Shown here in pieces: positions 1-9,600 of a DNA stretch of 64,000 nt. The position numbers and the translations under genes are program-made. Positions within the stretch are counted from its first letter, which is position 1, and each line of letters begins with the position of its first letter. The notes beneath the pieces were generated by a model. The model was given only the letters and a program-made list of their open reading frames with translations. It was not told the DNA's origin and did not search any database. Origin of the DNA: an uncultured Pseudomonadales bacterium (GTDB taxonomy: Bacteria > Pseudomonadota > Gammaproteobacteria > Pseudomonadales > Pseudohongiellaceae); the NCBI GenBank assembly GCA_943842505.1, contig CALTDI010000021.1:25722-89721 (forward strand), read 5' to 3'.

Positions 1-728
1 TTAGTGGCGCCAGTCCCTGCGTTTATATTCGAGATCTGAAAGCTGGTCGCGGGAAACGCGTCATTGCCAGTGTCCCATGTGGTATTCGTTAGTTCGGCCA
101 GTGCGGGCAGGACCTTGTGAATAGGGTTGCGGGCGAGTTGTGGGTAGGCGACGTGACCTTGTATTCCTTGGACGCTAAGTTTCGCGCCCAGAGAGCCGCG
201 GCGACCAATCTTGACCGTGTCACCCAGTTTTTTACTGCTGCTAGGTTCTCCTACCAGGCAGTAGTCGATAGCCAGATTTCTTCTCGCCAGTTCCTGCATA
301 ACCCTTTGCGTGCCATCGATGGCAACGCCTTCCTCATCGCTGGTAATGAGAAAACCGATGCGGCCGCTAAGCGGCGCCTTCTCAAGAAAGTCTTCCACGG
401 CGGTAACCATCGCGGCAAGGCTTCCCTTCATGTCCGCGGCGCCTCTGCCATGCAGGTAGCCATCTGCAACCGTGGCGCTAAAGGGGGGATATTGCCACTG
501 CTCCTGTGGCCCTGTGGGTACCACATCGGTATGGCCCGCGAACACAAACAACGGTCCGCTTTCACCTAGGGTTGCCCAGAGATTTGTCACATCCCCATAC
601 TTTAGGGTCTCGATAGTGAAACCTAAGGCGGCCAGGCGCTGCGCTATTATCTGCTGACAGCCAGCGTCATCAGGAGTCTCTGAGGGACACTGTATAAGCT
701 GCTGCGCGAGTTTCAGGGTTTTACTCAT
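1..728 (-). CDS. dapE: Succinyl-diaminopimelate desuccinylase, partial (3-prime end beyond window)
   Basis: M20-family zinc peptidase that removes succinate from N-succinyl-LL-diaminopimelate, giving LL-DAP for lysine and peptidoglycan. It is missing from the ORF track because it runs off the left edge; I translated it from the ATG at 728 and about 242 of the usual ~375 residues are present. Visible family motifs are the metal-site segments FAGHTDVVP and GRGAADMKG, the catalytic TSDEEG, and LVGEPSS, followed by GRRGSL of the lid/dimerisation domain. It lies 46 bp after dapD in the same direction, so the two steps of the succinylase branch are adjacent. Identity is secure; the C-terminal zinc ligand cannot be checked. 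Confidence 0.95.
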   Translation of the reverse strand, partial: MSKTLKLAQQLIQCPSETPDDAGCQQIIAQRLAALGFTIETLKYGDVTNLWATLGESGPLFVFAGHTDVVPTGPQEQWQYPPFSATVADGYLHGRGAADMKGSLAAMVTAVEDFLEKAPLSGRIGFLITSDEEGVAIDGTQRVMQELARRNLAIDYCLVGEPSSSKKLGDTVKIGRRGSLGAKLSVQGIQGHVAYPQLARNPIHKVLPALAELTNTTWDTGNDAFPATSFQISNINAGTGAT

Positions 729-774
729 AATATTTTCTTTTTCTGCTTAAGCTGGCATCTGCTCAGCTAGTTCT

Positions 775-1818
775 TTAGTTATGGCTGTGTAAGTCGTCGT
801 TGAGACTAATGAAAGATTTAAGAGGAACGCATTCTACCGTGCCGGAAAGCGAGTTGCGGCGGTAGAGTAAATTTTCTACACCCACCATCTCCTTAGCCTT
901 AACAGTTTTCTGCAGAGCTCCATCGTGTGCAAGCACACTTAGCTTGGTGCCGGCGGTGAGATACAGACCCGCCTCGACCGTGCAGCCGTTCGCCAGGGGT
1001 ATACCGATACCGGCATTGGCGCCTATGAGGCAATTCTCGCCTACGGAGATAATCTCGGTGCCACCTCCAGAGAGAGTGCCCATCGTGCTGCAGCCACCGC
1101 CAAGATCGCTGTTAGCGCCGATCATGACGCCTGCGGATATGCGTCCTTCAACCATCGCCGGGCCTTCGGTGCCCGCATTGAAGTTCACGAAACCCTCATG
1201 CATGACTGTGGTACCGGCGCCTAGATAGGCCCCTAGGCGAACTCGTGCCGTATGCGCAATACGCACACCGGCGGGAACTACATAATTGGTCATCTTGGGA
1301 AATTTATCCACGGAAGCCACTTCCAGAGTTTCTCCGCGTAGCCTCGCACTAAGTTGTCGCTGTGGAAGTTCATCGAGGTCGATAGCGCCTTCACCGGTCC
1401 AGGCTAAATTGTGTAACACCGCAAACATTCCATTCAGGTTTAGGGAATGAGGCTTGGTGAGTCGATGCGAGAGTAGATGTAGCTTAAGGTAAGCTTCCGC
1501 AACACTTGCTGGTGCGCTGTCGGTGTGCAGCACACAGGCAATGACCTGCCCCTTGCCTGCAGCCATCTGCGTTAGCTGTTCGGCATGATCGGCAAAGCCT
1601 GCTTCTGAGAGGCCTGAGGCTAGCGTAGTCGTCGTGTCTGCATCCAACTCTACAACACTATTCTCATTCGGCGAGATAGCGCATGACTGCATAAGTACAC
1701 TGCTGAGCGCCGGGTCGGGGCTGAGTAGTGGTTGCGGATAGTAGACTTCAATGATCTGTTGCTTGGCATTGTGTGTTGCCAGCCCGATGCCCAGGCTATG
1801 TACTGCTGTATCGTTCAT
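775..1818 (-). CDS. dapD: 2,3,4,5-tetrahydropyridine-2,6-dicarboxylate N-succinyltransferase
   Basis: Cytoplasmic enzyme that succinylates tetrahydrodipicolinate in the DAP/lysine pathway. At 347 residues it matches the long Pseudomonas-type DapD (about 344 aa), not the 274-aa enterobacterial form. The N-terminal third is a mixed domain. Residues ~180-290 form a left-handed beta-helix of hexapeptide repeats (VPAGVRIAHTARVRLGAYL, GANSDLGGGCS, GENCLIGANAGIG), the trimeric acyltransferase fold. It starts 20 bp after the ArsC-like gene and is followed by dapE, so it is very probably co-transcribed with both. Confidence 0.96.
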   Translation of the reverse strand: MNDTAVHSLGIGLATHNAKQQIIEVYYPQPLLSPDPALSSVLMQSCAISPNENSVVELDADTTTTLASGLSEAGFADHAEQLTQMAAGKGQVIACVLHTDSAPASVAEAYLKLHLLSHRLTKPHSLNLNGMFAVLHNLAWTGEGAIDLDELPQRQLSARLRGETLEVASVDKFPKMTNYVVPAGVRIAHTARVRLGAYLGAGTTVMHEGFVNFNAGTEGPAMVEGRISAGVMIGANSDLGGGCSTMGTLSGGGTEIISVGENCLIGANAGIGIPLANGCTVEAGLYLTAGTKLSVLAHDGALQKTVKAKEMVGVENLLYRRNSLSGTVECVPLKSFISLNDDLHSHN

Positions 1819-1838
1819 TTGATCAGGGTCCTTGTAGT

Positions 1839-2186
1839 TCAGCCTTGCACTAATTCTTGAATTTTTTCTTTATCGAATCCTAGCAGCCAGTTGCCACCGC
1901 TTTCTATGATGGGGCGTTTAATTAGCGAAGAGTTCTCACACATCAACTTGATCGCGGATGCCTGATTCAAACTTTTTTTGACTGAATCCGGCAGTTTACG
2001 CCAGGTAGTGCCACGAGTATTAACCAGAGATTCGTAGTCAAAATGTTCTAGAAATCTCTGTATAAGCGCTTCGTCGCAGCCTAGCTTCTTGTAATCGTGG
2101 AAGTGATACTCGATGCCTGATTCCTGGAGTAGGGCGCGGGTCTTCTTGATGGTATCGCAGTTGTTGATTCCGTATAAAGTAGTCAT
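1839..2186 (-). CDS. Spx/MgsR/ArsC-like (YffB-type) thioredoxin-fold protein
   Basis: A 115-residue member of the ArsC/Spx superfamily. The start YGINNCDTIKKTRALLQ is the signature of the YffB branch, which keeps a single N-terminal cysteine and lies next to dapE or dapD in many gammaproteobacteria, including E. coli. Family members have been suggested to act as glutathione-dependent thiol reductases, but the physiological substrate is not established, and the name arsenate reductase should not be read as an arsenic function. It sits between glnD and dapD in a tight same-strand run. Confidence 0.9.
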   Translation of the reverse strand: MTTLYGINNCDTIKKTRALLQESGIEYHFHDYKKLGCDEALIQRFLEHFDYESLVNTRGTTWRKLPDSVKKSLNQASAIKLMCENSSLIKRPIIESGGNWLLGFDKEKIQELVQG

Positions 2187-2217
2187 ATCGAGTGCACAAA
2201 ATTACTTGCTTAGAAGA

Positions 2218-4953
2218 TTAGGTATTGAGTCGCTGCTCTAGCTCTGCTTTCAACTCGGCGGTAATTTTGTCAATGGTTTCCTGTTTATCGATTGGCTTGT
2301 TGCTATGATCGGTTACGAAGAATAAATCCTCGACTCGTTCCCCCAGGGTAGTAAGGCGCGCATCCTTGAGATTGATTGCGTTATTGGCAAAAACCTTGCC
2401 GATGCTGGCAATAATGCCGGACTGGTCCGGACAGTTTATCTCGATGGTCGAATAGTCTCGCTCGGGTGAATTAAGCCAGTTTATTTCTATTCCGTGGCCA
2501 AAATATTTGTCCTTACGACTTTGGCGAACGTGTGCCGGAGAAATTGCCGTCATGTCGGAGTTGAGGTAATCGGTGACCACTTTCTGAATCTCGGCGAGGC
2601 GTGTCGGGTTGTTTCCCACGGGTTTTCCCGAGGCCTCTAAGACCATATAGGTATCCATGCAGTAATCGTTATCTGAGGTAAAAATTCGTGCGCCCTGAAT
2701 ATTCAGGTTTAATTTTTCGAATGCGGCCGCACTCTTGGCAAACAGGAAATTGCTGTTCTTCGTGTAGATAAATATCTGGGTGGCACCCTCTACGGCGTTC
2801 TGCAGTAGATCATTCGATACCAGTGGCCCGGAACCTGCGAACCTCGCGATGGCTTCGGTATGCCAGATAATGTTCGCCGCAGATTCCCGCAAAAAATACT
2901 CATCGTTGGCGTTCGTCCAGATCTGCTGTACGCGCTCTTCATCAATGCCGTGCTCTGTCAGCTTGGTGAGGGCCGTTTCTTTCTTGTCGGCGATGCGCTC
3001 CTCGCGGTCACGGGGGTTCTCAAGGCCAAGGCGTAAGGCGCGCTTGGTATTGAGATAGAGCTGCTTCATCAGGCTCGCTCGCCAGCTATTCCATAACTCT
3101 GGATTCGTGGCGCGAATGTCCGCAACCGTCATGGTGTACAGATAATCCAGGTGCAGCTTGTCACCCATCGCGGTTGCGAATTCATGGATAACTTCGGGGT
3201 CACTAATATCCTTGCGTTGAGCCGTCATGGACATGAACAGATGTTTGTCCACCAGCCAAACCACTAGCTTGGTGTCCCAGCTGCTGAGCCGGTGCCTCTT
3301 ACAAAAATTTTCGGCGTCTACCATGCCTAGCGTGGAGTGATCGCCGCCGCGTCCCTTCGCAATATCGTGGTACAGGCCGGCGATGTAGAGAAGCTCCACC
3401 TTGGGAAGGTTCTTGAATATATGCGCAGCTACCGGATATTTTTCGACCGCATCAGGCAATCGGAACAGGCGCATATTCTCAACCACCTGCAGAGTGTGTG
3501 CATCCACCGTGTAAATATGAAATAGATCGTGTTGCATCTGCCCGGTAATCTGCTCGAACTCTGGAAGGTAGCGCCCCAGGATTCCATAGCGCGCCATGCG
3601 ACGAATCTGCAGGGTCATATAATGCGGCGAACGTATTAGCTCCATGAATAGAGTGACGTTGCGAATATCGTGCCGGTACTCCTCATCTATTAGGCGCCGG
3701 CTATCGCGCAACAGACGAATCGTCGATGCGCGAATGGCTTCGATCTGCGGGTTCTGTCCCATCAGCACAAAGATCTCCAGAAGTGCCGAGGGGTAGCGCT
3801 TAAACACTTCCGGATAAATAACTTCGATGTAGCCGTTACGGATCTGGAAGCGATTGTTTATCTTCTCAATCTTGACCCTTTCACCCTCGCGAAGAATCGC
3901 CTCGTCGAAGTGTTGTAGGAGAACATCGTTAAGTGCGCGCAAATTTGCCACGGCACGGTAGTACTGTTTCATGAGCTTTTCGACGCCAAGACTCTTCTCG
4001 TCATCGGCGTAGCCAAAAAGTTTGGCGAGCTCTCTCTGTTTGTCGAATAACAGGCGGTCTTCCCTGCGGCCTTCTAGCAGATGCAAACCGTAGCGCAGTT
4101 TCCACAGAAACTGCTGTCCCTTGTTGAGCATGGTCATCTCGGACTCTTTCAGGAAGCCCAGATCAACCAGGTCTTGAAACGAACTCGCAGCGAAGTGTCG
4201 CTTAGCCACCCAGGCGATGGTTTGAATGTCTCTGAGGCCGCCTGGCGAGGTTTTTACATTCGGCTCCAGTGCGTAGTCGACATCGTGATATTTCTCGTGG
4301 CGCGCGTTCTGTTCGTCCCATTTCGCACGCAAAAACTGCTTGATTGGCCAGACCCGCTTACCGGTGGTCAGGGCGTACATCTCTTTCTGTAGTTCGACTG
4401 GCCCGACTATCGTGCGCGATTCCATCAGGGCGGTGGCTACGGTAATGTCATTAACCGCTTCACTCTTGCATTGCTTGATGGAGCGAACACTCTGACCAAT
4501 CTCCAGTCCAATGTCCCACAGCAGGGTAAGGAAAGTGCTAATGCAGCCCTTATAGCGAGTGGCGTTATCTTTGCGCGTGAGAATCAGGATGTCGATGTCG
4601 GAATGGGGTAGGAGTTCCCCGCGGCCATAGCCACCCACGGCGACCAGGCTAATATTCTTTTCATCGGGCCAGGGCTGTGCCTGCCAGGCCAGTTTTAAAA
4701 TCTGGTCCACGACCCACGCGCGGCCCGAAACGATCTCGGTAATACTCAGGTTAGCCTTATAACGCTCATCCAGAATATTGCTTGCCGTCTCCATGGCCTT
4801 CTTAAACGGCTTTATCTTATTGCTTGAGTTAGCCAGTTCGACTTCGAGTGCTGCAACGTCGAGCAGGGCGGTGCCCAGCTCGAAATCATCGTCGCTGAAT
4901 TGCTCATCGATAGCGAGGGTATCCGGGGTCAAGGCTAGAGTATCCGGATTCAA
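2218..4953 (-). CDS. glnD: Bifunctional [protein-PII] uridylyltransferase / uridylyl-removing enzyme
   Basis: Glutamine sensor of the nitrogen regulatory cascade: it uridylylates PII when glutamine is low and de-uridylylates it when glutamine is high. The 911 residues hold a nucleotidyltransferase domain (GGYGRGELLPHSDIDIL, residues ~107-123), an HD hydrolase domain (GLYHDIAKGRGGDHS, ~530) and two C-terminal ACT domains (~720-800 and ~830-905). The start codon is TTG and overlaps the map stop (TTGA), indicating translational coupling. The first residues contain a direct repeat (PDTLAL / PDTLAI), also visible in the DNA, so the extreme N-terminus is a local duplication. Confidence 0.97.
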   Translation of the reverse strand: MNPDTLALTPDTLAIDEQFSDDDFELGTALLDVAALEVELANSSNKIKPFKKAMETASNILDERYKANLSITEIVSGRAWVVDQILKLAWQAQPWPDEKNISLVAVGGYGRGELLPHSDIDILILTRKDNATRYKGCISTFLTLLWDIGLEIGQSVRSIKQCKSEAVNDITVATALMESRTIVGPVELQKEMYALTTGKRVWPIKQFLRAKWDEQNARHEKYHDVDYALEPNVKTSPGGLRDIQTIAWVAKRHFAASSFQDLVDLGFLKESEMTMLNKGQQFLWKLRYGLHLLEGRREDRLLFDKQRELAKLFGYADDEKSLGVEKLMKQYYRAVANLRALNDVLLQHFDEAILREGERVKIEKINNRFQIRNGYIEVIYPEVFKRYPSALLEIFVLMGQNPQIEAIRASTIRLLRDSRRLIDEEYRHDIRNVTLFMELIRSPHYMTLQIRRMARYGILGRYLPEFEQITGQMQHDLFHIYTVDAHTLQVVENMRLFRLPDAVEKYPVAAHIFKNLPKVELLYIAGLYHDIAKGRGGDHSTLGMVDAENFCKRHRLSSWDTKLVVWLVDKHLFMSMTAQRKDISDPEVIHEFATAMGDKLHLDYLYTMTVADIRATNPELWNSWRASLMKQLYLNTKRALRLGLENPRDREERIADKKETALTKLTEHGIDEERVQQIWTNANDEYFLRESAANIIWHTEAIARFAGSGPLVSNDLLQNAVEGATQIFIYTKNSNFLFAKSAAAFEKLNLNIQGARIFTSDNDYCMDTYMVLEASGKPVGNNPTRLAEIQKVVTDYLNSDMTAISPAHVRQSRKDKYFGHGIEINWLNSPERDYSTIEINCPDQSGIIASIGKVFANNAINLKDARLTTLGERVEDLFFVTDHSNKPIDKQETIDKITAELKAELEQRLNT

Positions 4954-5723
4954 AGTGATTCGTCAGAACGACGAGTAAAGACTTCGCAGCCATCACTGGT
5001 GACAGCCATCGTGTGTTCCCACTGGGCGGAGAGCCTGCGATCCTTCGTAGTTACAGTCCATCCATCCTTCTTGGACAGTTTCGTGTAGCGAGTGCCCGCA
5101 TTGAGCATCGGTTCGATAGTAAAAGTCATGCCCTCGACCAGCGTAGTGCCCGTGGCAGGTCTGCCAAAATGCAGTACCTGTGGCTCTTCATGAAAGATGC
5201 GTCCAATGCCGTGGCCGCAATACTCTCTAACGATGGAATAGTTATGTGCCTCGCCATGCTGCTGAATAATATGACCGATATCACCGAGGGTGATGCCGGG
5301 CTTAACAAGTTCGATAGCCTTGTAGAGACATTCCTGAGTCACTTTGATCAGGCGCTTCGCATGGTCTGGCACGTCGCCGACACAGAACATCTTGCTGGTA
5401 TCGCCATGGAAACCATCCTTGATAACAGTGACATCAATATTGATGATGTCTCCGGATTTCAGGGTCTTGCCGTCACTGGGGATGCCGTGACAAATCACGT
5501 GATTAACCGAAGTACAGACGGATTTAGGAAAGCCATTGTAGTTAAGAGGTGCAGGAATAGCCTGCTGCACGTTAACGATATAGTCGTGGCAGATTTTGTC
5601 GAGTTCGCCAGTGCTTACTCCAGGCTGCACATGAGGGCCAATCATTTCCAGAACTTCAGAGGCCAGTTTGCCAGCCACGCGCATCTTCGCAATATCGTCG
5701 GCCGTTTTAATGTGAATTGTCAT
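4950..5723 (-). CDS. map: Type I methionine aminopeptidase
   Basis: Removes the N-terminal methionine from nascent proteins. It has 257 residues, usual for the type Ia enzyme. The dinuclear metal ligands are visible: the two aspartates in NIDVTVIKDGFHGDTSKMF, the histidine in EYCGHGIGR, and the glutamates in TFTIEPML and SAQWEHTMAV. It is divergent from rpsB, as in E. coli, and is the first gene of the leftward run, overlapping glnD by 4 bp. Confidence 0.97.
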   Translation of the reverse strand: MTIHIKTADDIAKMRVAGKLASEVLEMIGPHVQPGVSTGELDKICHDYIVNVQQAIPAPLNYNGFPKSVCTSVNHVICHGIPSDGKTLKSGDIINIDVTVIKDGFHGDTSKMFCVGDVPDHAKRLIKVTQECLYKAIELVKPGITLGDIGHIIQQHGEAHNYSIVREYCGHGIGRIFHEEPQVLHFGRPATGTTLVEGMTFTIEPMLNAGTRYTKLSKKDGWTVTTKDRRLSAQWEHTMAVTSDGCEVFTRRSDESL

Positions 5724-6140
5724 CGATTTGCCAGTTGTTCTCTGTAGGGAATGCCGCTAACGGCAAAAGCTGGCTATTGTAATGCAGGAGTTGTCTTTGT
5801 AACAGAGGAGTAACAGGGGTTTCCGGCTCAGACCAGGCCATGAGAGTGGCGCATAATGGGGCATACAGGACACATACTTGTCTGCGGGGGTGTGAGATTT
5901 TCTTTCAGTACCGGCGTCATTGTGGTATAAAGCGGCGCGTTTTAGTGGTTGCTGCCTCTTATTTCCGTATCTTGGTTGCGGGATTCCAAGGGTGAGTAAT
6001 CCTCTTAGGCGTAAAAATTAACTTTAACTAACGTCGCACATGCACCGTCACATGAGTTCTGGGTGCCTCTCTGAAGACAGTTTTCAGATTGGTTGAGCCA
6101 TGGGGTGTATGGAGGCCTAACCCAAACCGAAGGAAACATT
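5724..6140. promoter_or_regulatory. Divergent map/rpsB intergenic region with probable rpsB promoter and leader RNA
   Basis: A 417-bp gap between divergent genes. A TATAAA-like -10 lies near 5926-5931 with a weak -35 (TTTCAG, 5903-5908) at 17-bp spacing, pointing to rpsB. The remaining ~200 nt would be a long 5-prime UTR. In gammaproteobacteria the rpsB leader binds S2 for feedback control, and the length fits, but I did not confirm the conserved leader fold. A good Shine-Dalgarno (AAGGAAA) precedes the rpsB ATG at 6141. No ORF in the gap looks real. Confidence 0.45.
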
Positions 6141-7166
6141 ATGACTGTAAGTATGAAAGAGATGCTCCGCGCAGGAGTTCATTTCGGGCACCAGTGTCGC
6201 TACTGGAACCCCAAAATGGAGCAATATATCTTTGGCTCCAGAAACAAAATTCACATCATCAACCTCGAGCACACCGTTCCCGCACTTAATTCCGCGCTGG
6301 AAGAAGTTGCCTATCTTTCTGAAAAGAAAAGGAAAATTCTTTTTGTTGGAACCAAGCGAGCTGCAGGCAAGATCATCAAGCAGGAAGCAGAACGCGCAGG
6401 AATGCCGTATGTAAATCATCGCTGGCTCGGTGGTATGTTGACAAACTACAAGACGATTCGTGGCTCTATCAAGCGCCTGAAGGATCTTGAGCAACAAGAG
6501 ACAGACGGTACATTGAGCCGCCTGACCAAGAAAGAGGCGCTAATGCGCACTCGCGCTAAAGAGAAGCTGGAACGCAGCATCGGCGGGATTAAGGATATGG
6601 GCGGTCTTCCAGACGCACTATTCGTAATCGATGTCGATCATGAGCGTATCGCGGTTACAGAAGCTAATAACCTGAAGATTCCGGTGATTGGTATCGTTGA
6701 TACGAACAGCAACCCAGACGGCGTGAACACCGTCATTCCGGGTAACGATGACGCGATACGTGCGATTCAGTTGTATGTGACTGCTATAGCCGATGCCTGT
6801 GTAGAGGGACGCGAGAAGAATGGTTCTGCCGCAAGCAATAGCGAATTCATCGAGATCGATGAAGACGTAGTCGCTGAGACAGCCGAAGCGGCGCCAGCAG
6901 AAACTGAAGCTGCACCTGTTGCAGAGGCCGCGGTTGAGACTGCGGAGCCGGCTGCTACTGAAGCGCCAGCTGCTGAACCTGAGCAAGCGGAAGCTGCTCC
7001 TGCCGAGGAAGCAGAAGCTGCTCCTGCAGAAGAAGCAGAGCCTGAGGCGGTTGAGAAGGCGCCAGCAAAGAAGGCGCCTGCTAAGAAGAAGGCTCCAGCT
7101 AAGAAAAAAGCCCCTGCTAAGAAGAAAGCTCCAGCCAAGAAGAAGGCTGATGAGGCTGACTCTTAA
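6141..7166 (+). CDS. rpsB: 30S ribosomal protein S2 with long Ala/Glu/Lys C-terminal extension
   Basis: Universal small-subunit protein S2. I take the ATG at 6141 ([18 protein letters not shown]), preceded by AAGGAAA, not the upstream in-frame ATG of the ORF track. The conserved S2 body runs to about residue 235 ([19 protein letters not shown]). It is followed by ~100 extra residues: first an acidic Ala/Glu/Pro stretch, then four or more tandem APAKKK-type units like histone H1 or AlgP tails. S2 is normally ~240-250 residues. The tail is in frame, uninterrupted and has normal codon use, so it is not a misassembly into a neighbour. First gene of the rpsB-tsf-pyrH-frr run. Confidence 0.97.
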   Translation: MTVSMKEMLRAGVHFGHQCRYWNPKMEQYIFGSRNKIHIINLEHTVPALNSALEEVAYLSEKKRKILFVGTKRAAGKIIKQEAERAGMPYVNHRWLGGMLTNYKTIRGSIKRLKDLEQQETDGTLSRLTKKEALMRTRAKEKLERSIGGIKDMGGLPDALFVIDVDHERIAVTEANNLKIPVIGIVDTNSNPDGVNTVIPGNDDAIRAIQLYVTAIADACVEGREKNGSAASNSEFIEIDEDVVAETAEAAPAETEAAPVAEAAVETAEPAATEAPAAEPEQAEAAPAEEAEAAPAEEAEPEAVEKAPAKKAPAKKKAPAKKKAPAKKKAPAKKKADEADS

Positions 7167-7226
7167 TAGACGCTTATTCCTGCTAACAGAATTCCCTGCT
7201 TGGCAGTAGTGAAAATAGAGTTGGAC

Positions 7227-7251
7227 AAAGGGGGCTAGTAGCCCCCTTTTT
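7227..7251 (+). terminator. Intrinsic terminator / attenuator between rpsB and tsf
   Basis: Perfect hairpin with stem GGGGGC/GCCCCC, loop TAGTA and flanking AAA/TTTTT, lying 60 bp after rpsB and 58 bp before tsf. The U-tract fits a Rho-independent terminator. A partial terminator here is known in E. coli, where it sets the S2:EF-Ts ratio, so readthrough into tsf is expected. Confidence 0.85.
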
Positions 7252-7309
7252 ACAGGCGATTTAATAGAAGAGTTTGCTCTTCGAAATGATTAGAAAGAGG
7301 CATTAAGAG

Positions 7310-8188
7310 ATGGCAAATATTACAGCGGGCATGGTTAAAGAGTTACGTGAAAGAACCGGCTTGGGCATGATGGATTGTAAGAAGGCGTTGACCGAAGCCG
7401 ATGGCGACATGGACAAGGCGATCGAAGACTTGCGCAAGGCGAGCGGCGTCAAGGCGGCGAAGAAGGCCAGCCGAGTGGCGTCCGAAGGCGTTGTGCTGAC
7501 CAAGATAGCCGAGGACGGCAATTACGGCGTTGTTATTGAGATTAACGCCGAGACTGACTTTGCGGCCAGAGACGATAACTTTTTGGATTTCGCACAGAAC
7601 GCATTAGAGCTGGCTTACGCGAATAGCGAAGCTGATGTTGCCGGGCTGTTAGATGCAGGCCTGGAAGATACCCGTCAGGCACTGGTGCAGAAGATTGGTG
7701 AGAATTGCAACGTGCGCCGTATAGAGCGCCTGCAGTTTGCTGCGGATGATAAGGGCGTTGTAGAGAGCTATGTACACAGCAATAACCGCATCGCCGTTCT
7801 GATCTCTATTTCTGGTGGCGATGAAGCGCTTGCCCGTGATGTAGCCATGCATATTGCAGCGGTCAATCCGCTGGTAGTCAGGGCAGAGGACGTACCTGAG
7901 GAAGAAATAGCGAAAGAGACAGAGATCTACTCTGCCCAGGCCAGAGAGAGTGGCAAGCCAGAAGAAATCATCGAAAAAATGATCAGTGGTAGATTGCGAA
8001 AATTTGTCGCTGAAGTAAGCTTGCTAGAACAGCCTTTTGTCAAAGACCCCGATGTTACTGTTGGTGAATTGCTTAAGGATGCCGATGCGAGTGTCGTGCA
8101 ATTTATCCGCTTCGAAGTGGGTGAGGGTATCGAGAAAGAAGAAGTAGACTTTGCCGAGGAAGTAGCGGCTCAAGTTAAAGGCTCCTAG
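7310..8188 (+). CDS. tsf: Translation elongation factor Ts
   Basis: Nucleotide exchange factor for EF-Tu. The 292 residues include the N-terminal UBA-like segment (TAGMVKELRERTGLGMMDCKKAL) and the TDFAARDDNF motif that contacts EF-Tu, then the core and coiled-coil domains. The start ATG follows GAGGCATTAAGAG. The order rpsB-tsf-pyrH-frr is the classical one. Confidence 0.98.
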   Translation: MANITAGMVKELRERTGLGMMDCKKALTEADGDMDKAIEDLRKASGVKAAKKASRVASEGVVLTKIAEDGNYGVVIEINAETDFAARDDNFLDFAQNALELAYANSEADVAGLLDAGLEDTRQALVQKIGENCNVRRIERLQFAADDKGVVESYVHSNNRIAVLISISGGDEALARDVAMHIAAVNPLVVRAEDVPEEEIAKETEIYSAQARESGKPEEIIEKMISGRLRKFVAEVSLLEQPFVKDPDVTVGELLKDADASVVQFIRFEVGEGIEKEEVDFAEEVAAQVKGS

Positions 8189-8220
8189 GAGCTCAATGAT
8201 AGAGCGGATATCCCTGAAAA

Positions 8221-8940
8221 ATGCCAAATAAAGAACGTAAGTACAACCGTATTTTGTTGAAGCTAAGCGGTGAGGCTCTCACCGGAGATGGCGATTTTGG
8301 CATTGATCCTAAGGTGTTGGATCGAATGGCTGTGGAAATTGGGCAGCTAGTCGGTCTGGGGGTTCAGATTGGGCTGGTCATTGGTGGCGGCAACCTTTTT
8401 CGCGGCGCGGCCTTGCACGCCGCGGGAATGGAGCGAGTAACCGGCGATCACATGGGTATGCTGGCTACGGTGATGAATGCGCTAGCCATGCGAGATGCGT
8501 TAGAGCGTGCAAGCATTCCAACCCGTGTTATGTCCGCTATACCGATGAGCGGCGTGGTGGAGCACTATGACAGGCGCACCGCAATTCGCCACCTGGAAGC
8601 CAGCGATGTCGTTATATTCTCCGCCGGCACGGGAAACCCGTTCTTCACAACCGATACCGCCGCCTGTTTGCGCGGCATTGAGATCGACGCCGATCTGATC
8701 TTAAAGGCGACGAAGGTCGATGGTGTCTACTCGGCAGATCCGGAGCTAGATGCTAGCGCGGTTAAGTTCGATCGTCTGACCTATGACGAAGTCATCGAGA
8801 AGAAGCTGGGTGTTATGGACTTGACGGCTATCTGTCTAAGCCGCGATCATGAGGTGCCTATCAAGGTGTTTAATATGAACACACCAGGTGCTTTATTGAG
8901 CAATGTGATGGGTAAGCCCGACGGCACACTGATTGAGTAA
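8221..8940 (+). CDS. pyrH: UMP kinase
   Basis: Phosphorylates UMP to UDP; a hexameric amino-acid-kinase-fold enzyme distinct from eukaryotic UMP/CMP kinases. Visible are the N-terminal [17 protein letters not shown], and the [16 protein letters not shown] segment of the nucleotide site. Its length, 239 residues, is normal. It lies 32 bp after tsf and 29 bp before frr. Confidence 0.98.
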   Translation: MPNKERKYNRILLKLSGEALTGDGDFGIDPKVLDRMAVEIGQLVGLGVQIGLVIGGGNLFRGAALHAAGMERVTGDHMGMLATVMNALAMRDALERASIPTRVMSAIPMSGVVEHYDRRTAIRHLEASDVVIFSAGTGNPFFTTDTAACLRGIEIDADLILKATKVDGVYSADPELDASAVKFDRLTYDEVIEKKLGVMDLTAICLSRDHEVPIKVFNMNTPGALLSNVMGKPDGTLIE

Positions 8941-8969
8941 TGCTCGCGCCAGAAATTAGGAGTTAGAAA

Positions 8970-9527
8970 ATGATCGATGACATTATCGCCGACGCAGATG
9001 AGAGGATGCAGAAGAGCCTTGTCTCTTTAGATGACGCATTCAAGAAAATTAGAACCGGTAGAGCCCATCCAGCAATTTTGGATAGCGTGATGGTTTCTTA
9101 CTACGGCACCGATACACCCCTGAACCAGCTAGCGAATGTTACGGTTGAAGAGGGGCGTTCTCTGATCGTCTCTCCCTGGGAGAAGCCCATGATCGGTGAG
9201 GTTGAGAAGGCCATCATGAAATCCGACCTGGGCCTCAACCCTTCAAACAACGGTGACACAATTCGTGTGCCTATGCCGGCTCTTACGGAAGAGACGCGCA
9301 AAGAATATACCAAGCAGGCCAAGGCCGAAGCTGAGAATGCGCGCATAGCGATACGCAATATTCGGCGAGATGCGAATTCTGACATCAAAGATCTAGAGAA
9401 AGAAAAAGAAATCAGTGAAGATGAGCAGCGCAGAGCGGAAGAGCAGATACAGAAAATCACCGACAAACATATTGCGACTGTCGAATCCTCCTTCCAGACT
9501 AAAGAAGCGGACCTGTTATCCTTCTAA
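8970..9527 (+). CDS. frr: Ribosome recycling factor
   Basis: Splits post-termination ribosomes together with EF-G. It has 185 residues, the standard length, with the conserved RTGRAHP and the three-helix-bundle segment (EETRKEYTKQAK, RNIRRDAN). A clear Shine-Dalgarno (TTAGGAG) precedes the ATG. Confidence 0.98.
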   Translation: MIDDIIADADERMQKSLVSLDDAFKKIRTGRAHPAILDSVMVSYYGTDTPLNQLANVTVEEGRSLIVSPWEKPMIGEVEKAIMKSDLGLNPSNNGDTIRVPMPALTEETRKEYTKQAKAEAENARIAIRNIRRDANSDIKDLEKEKEISEDEQRRAEEQIQKITDKHIATVESSFQTKEADLLSF

Positions 9528-9600
9528 ACCGGCTTTCAGTTAACGGGTTGCTCAACGTTGGCTCTAGGTCGTCCAGGCGCTGGGAATGTGATAACAAACA

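Noticed and set aside
117-569. 150-residue plus ORF at the left edge
   Set aside because: Antisense to dapE, whose motifs are clear on the other strand.
5013-5747. 244-residue plus ORF opposite map
   Set aside because: Lies entirely over the well-supported map gene; product has no recognisable domain.
6767-7138. Minus-strand 123-residue Ala/Ser/Gly ORF opposite rpsB
   Set aside because: Shadow of the repetitive S2 tail; low-complexity product with no start signal.
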